Shown in pieces: positions 58,839-64,000 of a stretch of DNA of 64,000 bases (the first letter of the stretch is position 1; each line of letters begins with the position of its first letter). The position numbers were made by a program, and so were the translations under genes. Origin of the DNA: Mikania micrantha (lineage: Eukaryota; Streptophyta; Magnoliopsida; Asterales; Asteraceae); contig CM018680.1 in NCBI GenBank assembly GCA_009363875.1, positions 58,925,563 through 58,989,562 on the forward strand, given 5' to 3'. The notes under the pieces are model-generated. The model did no database searches and was not told the DNA's origin. It worked only from the letters and a program-made list of their open reading frames with translations.

Positions 58839-59716
58839 ATTTTTCTTTCCATTTCTTCAACTTATCTAAGATCGCTTACTTTAAAGTTTTTGAGTACAAT
58901 CAACCTGGACCCCTTCAACTCTCATTGCCAACAATATTTTTTGCATGACCATCCCTTGAAGATTCGGCCATCCGTGAAGATGTCTTGCCCTGATCACACC
59001 AACTCATATTTAGGCACCACATTTTACTTAGAGGAAGAGTTCAATGTATGCTTGATCATCTTTTCTTCTTGCTACAAGGCTTAGACTTACCCATTTTTGT
59101 GTTGTTCGTCTGTAACTGTGTGTTTTTTTCCTCTTTTTATTTGTATCTTATATCTAGTCTCATAGTTGTTTGAGTATTGTTTACTTATTACCTATCTAGT
59201 TCTCAGGCTCCTTACTATATCAGTTACGGTTAGAAATCATCGCTCTAGATTCTCATTTAGCTAAAACCTAATTTTAATCTTGCCTTAAAATTTGGTTATC
59301 ATATCAAATAATGGAATAGCAATTTATTTTTCGTAATGTTATATAATTATTTTTGTTACGAATAATATATAGATCTTATTGTTAAGTTCATATATGATAA
59401 GGACCGACCCAATATAAAAAAAAGACCTATCTTTGGACCCCTCTTAACCAGAGCCTCAAATTTTGTATATCTTTAGTAGTTAGCTTGCAAAGTTACAATC
59501 CTCCAATCCAGCCCAAATGACATGTGTCCATATATGTAGTTTAAAAGAAAGGCAAACACGTGAGTAAAAGCTTGTGGAGTTCGATCGACGCTAGGTTTTC
59601 ACTGTTCCAACTTCCAATCATCAATCGCCGGTTCAATCGCCATTCAAATCGTTAACCAAAGGGACAACGATGTCACTTGTGTGCGACTATGAAGATGAGG
59701 CGACGCTTAATTAGTG
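58839..59716. other. Intergenic DNA
   Basis: No gene recognised. The + frame that begins upstream and runs to 59084 partly overlaps the MITE and shows no family resemblance. Confidence 0.35.
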
Positions 59717-60541
59717 TGTAACACCCCGGTCGATGGCGGAATCATCGGGATGCCATGTAGTGCAGATTGTCCAATAGCTCATGGATACGACATGTAAATC
59801 AACATTCATTTCAAATCATCAAATCTTTTACATGCAAAAGAAGTGATCATCAACTTTTAATTACATCAAAATAGGGTGATGTCTATACACAAGTTCTAAG
59901 TTAAACTGACTATATCCCATGCACTCATATGATTTAGTTAAGTTTACTAGGTCCATATGATCCAAAGTATGTCCAAAAGTGTCTAACTAGCAATCCCTAT
60001 CTAATTGATGTCACCCCCTAAACATGTGATCTTTGGTGGTTATGATGAGTTTTGATGTTTTAACATGTTTTGAAAGTGTTTTTTGTGTTAAAACACGTGG
60101 ATCGGCCCAGAACAAAACCGAACTTGTATCTCATCATCTAAGCTCAAAAAGGATGATGTAGATCTTGATCTGCTTTGTTGTTGATGAATCCTTCGACTTG
60201 AGCATTTCATAAATGGATAAAAAGAGGGTTTTCTAGATAGAGAGACGAGAGAAGTGTATGTTTTATAGAGAGAGATAGAGAGAGAGGAAGTGTGCGTGTT
60301 GTAAAAATGGGAGAAAGGGGGAGGGGGTTTGGGTTATGTAGTTGGGTGCTTTCACCCGTGTTCGTGTACGCGTCAAAGGATCTCACCAACACTTTCTCTA
60401 TGCATCGAAGGGAGCTTATGTATAGGGCATGCGTAGGATCGAGTCCAGCCACCAACCTACCACTACTTTTGATACACCACGATCGTGTCATTGCTAGAGT
60501 TTAGTCATAACCTTAAAAATTAAATAACCTTGTACGAGTTT

Positions 60542-61006
60542 TGATGCAATATTTCTTGCAACAATTGGCCAAATCAAAACAATACAACGAATTAAAATGG
60601 GAATGCTATTTTATTAATGAAAACTTAATAATAATCACCATTTACATAAAAATAAACTCCAAATAAATACTAATCGCAAACCACAAAGAAAGGCTAAAAC
60701 TTAGGAAATTCAAATTCAAATGAACTAAAATTAAGATAACTATTCCAGCTTATCCAAATCTCAGCTCTAACTCGGCTGCTCCAACCCAAGATGCTACTTT
60801 TTATCCATTACTTGCGCCCATTTTCCTATTCATTGCCTTTTATCCATTCCTTTCCCTTTTATCCATTCTTTGTTTGTATCCCGGTTCTTCCGTAACACAA
60901 CCCCGACTTGGAATAGTTAGCATAACCCTGAGAGGTTGGGATCCAAGAACCTGGACTCTGAGAGGCTAGTCTCCAAGAGGCTGGATCTGGACCAGCTATT
61001 GCATCA
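60542..61006 (-). repeat. 3' LTR of the small retrotransposon
   Basis: 465 bp, with perfect 9-bp inverted tips TGATGCAAT/ATTGCATCA. Homologous to 62281-62766. Confidence 0.85.
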
Positions 61007-61699
61007 TTCTCCCCATCTTCGAAAAAAACTCGTCCTCGAGTTTTGCATTCTAACAAAAGCCACCCCGAGTCAAAAGGAACATCTACACTATTCTTATTTA
61101 CGATTACCTAGAAGCACCTGAACAATTTAATTTCATTTGTTATCGTCTTGCTTGGATCTTGACTCCTATCACATAGGTAGATAGGATCATGGTCGTTTGG
61201 TCCCAAGGCTATTGGGTTACCAGGCACCCTAAAGACATCAAAACGCTTGGAGGGAATCTGATCCTCACTTCCACCGGTAAGAACTTGAACACGTACTTGT
61301 GTCTCCATCCCTTGCATATCGCCATCTTTCAAAGTTGATTTTTGTAGCACTCCAATTTTGAAATCCCAGTTTTCCACATTCATAGCTTTCAAAACATGCG
61401 GGACTTGTGATTGAGATTACAAAAGTGGCTGAACCTCATTTGAAAGTTCCTCCTTCGCCACTTTAGGCTTGAAGAAATTATTGAGGATTCCAGTTGAATC
61501 CAGAACAAAATCTCATAATTCTTTGAACACAGATTTCCTGTTTCGTCCCGAGGTTTCACCGAAAGAATCAACCTTTTGTTTGATTGATTGAAACCTGACC
61601 GTTGCACTTAAAACCTCCTTTAATGGTGGTGTCATGGACCAAGAACTCCAAAATAGTTAACCCTTTTCAAGGCAGCCCCGTTCAAGGCCTTCGTGACTA

Positions 61700-62053
61700 T
61701 CAAATACTATTCTTTATTCGATACCTCCTCCTGGTAAATTTCAAAACAGGAAGGTAAAGGGTAGTTGAATCCTTCCAAGATAGGATGCTCCTCATCCCTG
61801 GTTGACTCATCCCAGACATGTTCTTCCGGTTTGTTTCTTTCCATGTCGGAAAGGCCTCAAGATCTTGGTTCCCTTGCTTGAGTCTCCAGATCTCTTGTTG
61901 TAACTCGATGTCTCGGATTCGTTGATGTATTCGCTTGATCTTAAGATTATGTGGGTCGAGACCAAATTCACCACTGACACTATCGGCGATTATGTAAGTT
62001 GAAGATTGATCTCCATCACGCTCTTCGTGATCAATGAAATTCCCTTGTCCCAC
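61700..62053 (-). pseudogene. Gag-like remnant in the small LTR element
   Basis: 117-residue minus-strand frame just after the primer-binding region. It contains a charged helical stretch (RIHQRIRDIELQQEIWRLKQ) of the kind found in plant Ty3/gypsy gag proteins. Frames downstream (61108-61607) are fragmented, so no intact polyprotein exists. Function as gag is inferred from position and composition only. Confidence 0.45.
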
Positions 62054-62266
62054 TCCTCCATCCTGGATGAAAGAGTCTATCTATGTTTCCTCCTCTTCAC
62101 GATCCTCCTGCTGCAACTCAAGAGATCCCTGATTCGCTGTTGCAGCCAAGCGATCTCCTCAATGTCTCGTGGGTCTCGTCCTTGGTCTTCGTTTCCTTGA
62201 TCGGTGGTTCGACGGGGATGTATCCGGAAATGATCTCCAGGGTGATCCATCTACAATGTCACCTGG

Positions 62267-62278
62267 GCTCTGATACCA
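62267..62278 (-). promoter_or_regulatory. Primer-binding site (initiator tRNA-Met type)
   Basis: TGGTATCAGAGC on the minus strand, the standard tRNA-iMet primer-binding sequence, adjacent to the 5' LTR end. Confidence 0.85.
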
Positions 62279-62280
62279 AT

Positions 62281-62766
62281 TATTTCTTGAAATAATTGGC
62301 CAAATCAAGACAACCACAAAAAATTGGAATCAGATTGCTACTGTATTAATCAAAACTCAATAATAATCTCCATTTACATAAAAATAAACTGCATATAAAT
62401 ACTAATCGTAAACCACAAAGAAACGCTAAAACTTAGGAAATTAAAATTGAAATGAACTAAAATTAAGATAACTATTCCATTTTATCCAAATCCCAGCTCT
62501 AACTCGACTGCTCCAACCCAAGATACTGCCTTTGACCCATTACTTGCGCCCATTATCCCATTCCATGCCATTTACCTTCCTTTCCAGTTTATCCATTCCT
62601 TGTTTTTATCCCGATTCTTCCGTAACAGAACCCCGACTTGAGATAGTTAGCACAACCCTGAGAGGCTGGGTTCCAAGAACATAGGCTTAGAGAGGCTGGG
62701 CTCCAAGAACCTGAATTTCGAGAGGCTAGGCTCTAAGAGGCTGGATCTGGCCCAGCTATTGCATCA
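62281..62766 (-). repeat. 5' LTR of the small retrotransposon
   Basis: About 486 bp, homologous to 60542-61006. Its 3' boundary has lost a few bases relative to the sister LTR. Confidence 0.8.
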
Positions 62767-62950
62767 AGTTTATTCATTGATAGACATTTGGATGTATGAT
62801 AAATGATGTATTTTATTCATATGTATGTTTTGTAAATGAATTTCTATGACATTTCGTCATCCCAGATTCTCTCGCTAAATCGTCACACCGACATACTCAT
62901 AAACGTAGATTAGATTTAAGATGAACTATAATAATACCATATTAGAGCCT

Positions 62951-64000
62951 TGATGTGCAACGAACCGTACCTAAAAATAAGATAATTAAAACTATCTAAC
63001 CTAAGCTAAAGACACTATAACTAATCCTAGACCTAGACTTAACCTAAACACCTAGTTAAAATCGGAAATCCTAAACTAAACCGCTACATAGGCAAGTGTA
63101 CCTATCAGTGACAGTATAGCTTGTGGAAGACCGGATATCGAACTCTAAGGACACTAGTTTAACAAAACTAACCTAGACTGTGAACAAATAAAATAAAGAG
63201 GGGGGGGGGTTTGGTGCAACTTCTGAAAACCTAATTGAGACTGTAACTAATAATTGACTAAACTAGAGACTGACACTAAGAAGGCTAACTAAAACTGCAA
63301 CTAACACCGAGACTATAAAATGGAATCTAACTCCAATGAGGAAAACTGGTATACGTAGGCTGAGAATCAAAAGTGTGACAAGTGATGACTTGGACTGATT
63401 TGTGAGGGATGAAGACTAGGATCTTAAGAAACAAACTTAGAATGACCTAATGGGACCCAGATCAGATACCAGGTAACACCAACGGAAATCCTAAGAATGT
63501 TATGTATGCACTAGTCTACCTCCAACGGGTGAATGACCTCCTGGATTTCTCCACCCGCATGTGTCCTAAGACACTAGAGAGTTGTAAAGTTGACCACTTT
63601 GACATGGATTGACACAAACACTAAGGAAATCTAAGACAACACCCTCCCGGGTCGTTTAACTCAAGTAACCCAAGTGAAATAGACCAACCATCTAACCTAT
63701 CACCTCCCGGATTTCTAGGTTAGGTCACATATGAGAATTACAACACTTAACGAAATCAAATCCTATGGAATGTGATCACCACTCCACAAACTAACCTAAA
63801 ACACCAAGTAGTAGGACTAATATGCATCTAATGATGGAAAGACATTCCTAGATACACATGGATCTATCAATCATCAAATATCATCATTCAAAATATGCAA
63901 ATATCATCAAAGATTCAATCTTTACTACTGATTACAAAGCATATTTCATCCATAATCATAAATCAAGTCCAAACATCACAAAGTTCACAACTTTATCATC
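62951..64000 (+). mobile_element. LTR (partial, runs off the window)
   Basis: It starts TGATGTGCAACGAACCGTAC and is homologous to the minus strand of the solo LTR at 55456-57156 (shared AAAACTATC, ACCTATC, CCGGATATCGAA). It continues to the window end. It contains a G10 run near 63200 and no gene. A primer-binding site or second end is not visible. Confidence 0.55.

Larger units (their letters stand above)
60542..62766 (-). mobile_element. Complete small non-autonomous LTR retrotransposon (2.2 kb)
   Basis: Two direct repeats (60542-61006 and 62281-62766), with TGATGCAAT...ATTGCATCA tips on the complete copy, flank a ~1.27-kb interior. Both outer flanks read AGTTT (5-bp target duplication). 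On the minus strand the primer-binding site TGGTATCAGAGC (62267-62278) lies just after the 5' LTR and fits initiator tRNA-Met. A purine-rich tract (GATGGGGAGAA) precedes the 3' LTR. The interior keeps only gag-like coding, so it depends on another element's enzymes. Confidence 0.85.
59717..62950 (-). mobile_element. Tekay/Del-like LTR relic, interrupted by a younger LTR element
   Basis: TGTAACACCCCGGTCGATGG at 59717, followed by ATCGGGATGCCA, matches the LTR end at 21397. The segment near 60415-60475 (TATAGGGCATGCGTAGGATC..CAGCCACC) matches 25370-25425 of that LTR. The copy is internally deleted and is split by the 60542-62766 element. Its far end is not seen; 62767-62950 may continue it before the next LTR starts. 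Confidence 0.6.

Overview
The window is nuclear DNA from a eudicot plant. It is AT-rich and dominated by nested, degraded transposable elements. The repeat families, the SINE and Helitron ends and the coding remnants would fit a member of the Asteraceae, but that family-level guess is moderate and rests on recognition, not on a search. No rRNA, functional tRNA, CRISPR or prokaryote-style operon is visible.

Only one ordinary host gene is supported: a Snakin-2/GASA-type cysteine-rich secreted peptide gene (35590-37548, + strand, three exons) with a TATA box and a poly(A) signal. Its 1.56-kb first intron has taken up a tRNA-derived SINE, a hAT-like fragment and a 39-bp SINE 3' end flanked by a perfect 16-bp target duplication.

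The most striking object is an ~11-kb Mutator-like element (MULE, 39843-50819). It has diverged terminal inverted repeats in (TA)n flanks and two convergent multi-exon genes. The + strand gene (40168-46764) encodes a large protein with a conserved N-terminal domain, a lysine-rich stretch, a chain of small phase-1 exons and a C-terminal Ulp1-type cysteine protease domain with its catalytic residues intact. The - strand gene (50365 down to 47595) is a FAR1-type MULE transposase with FAR1 zinc-finger, MULE, SWIM and CCHC-knuckle regions, broken by a nonsense codon, a frameshift and a probable loss of the first catalytic Asp. Introns and spacers of both genes are packed with a short motif around AGTACA that I do not see in the exons, and intron 1 of the protease gene holds a 290-bp tandem repeat.

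Layout: 1-8323 intergenic relics with a CACTA end and a Helitron; 8324-10975 a hAT element split by a solo LTR; 11163-14403 a Helitron end, a SINE, a PIF/Harbinger derivative and a palindromic GC-rich element; 14860-15030 a CGTATA array; 15241-21396 a broken CACTA element split by a 4.3-kb solo LTR; 21397-25985 a Ty3/gypsy (Tekay/Del-like) 3' LTR plus the last codons of pol, itself carrying a hAT; 26-34 kb Helitrons, a MITE and a SINE; 34.3-35.2 kb a hAT split by a Helitron; 35.5-37.8 kb the GASA gene; 38-39.2 kb a tandem duplication; 39.8-50.8 kb the MULE; 52-54 kb hAT elements; 55.5-57.2 kb a solo LTR; 57.4-58.4 kb head-to-head Helitrons; 59.7-64 kb nested LTR elements, including a complete 2.2-kb non-autonomous LTR retrotransposon.

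Target-site duplications and terminal motifs were read directly from the sequence. Family names come from knowledge of those families. Splice models are inferred from GT/AG sites and phase continuity.
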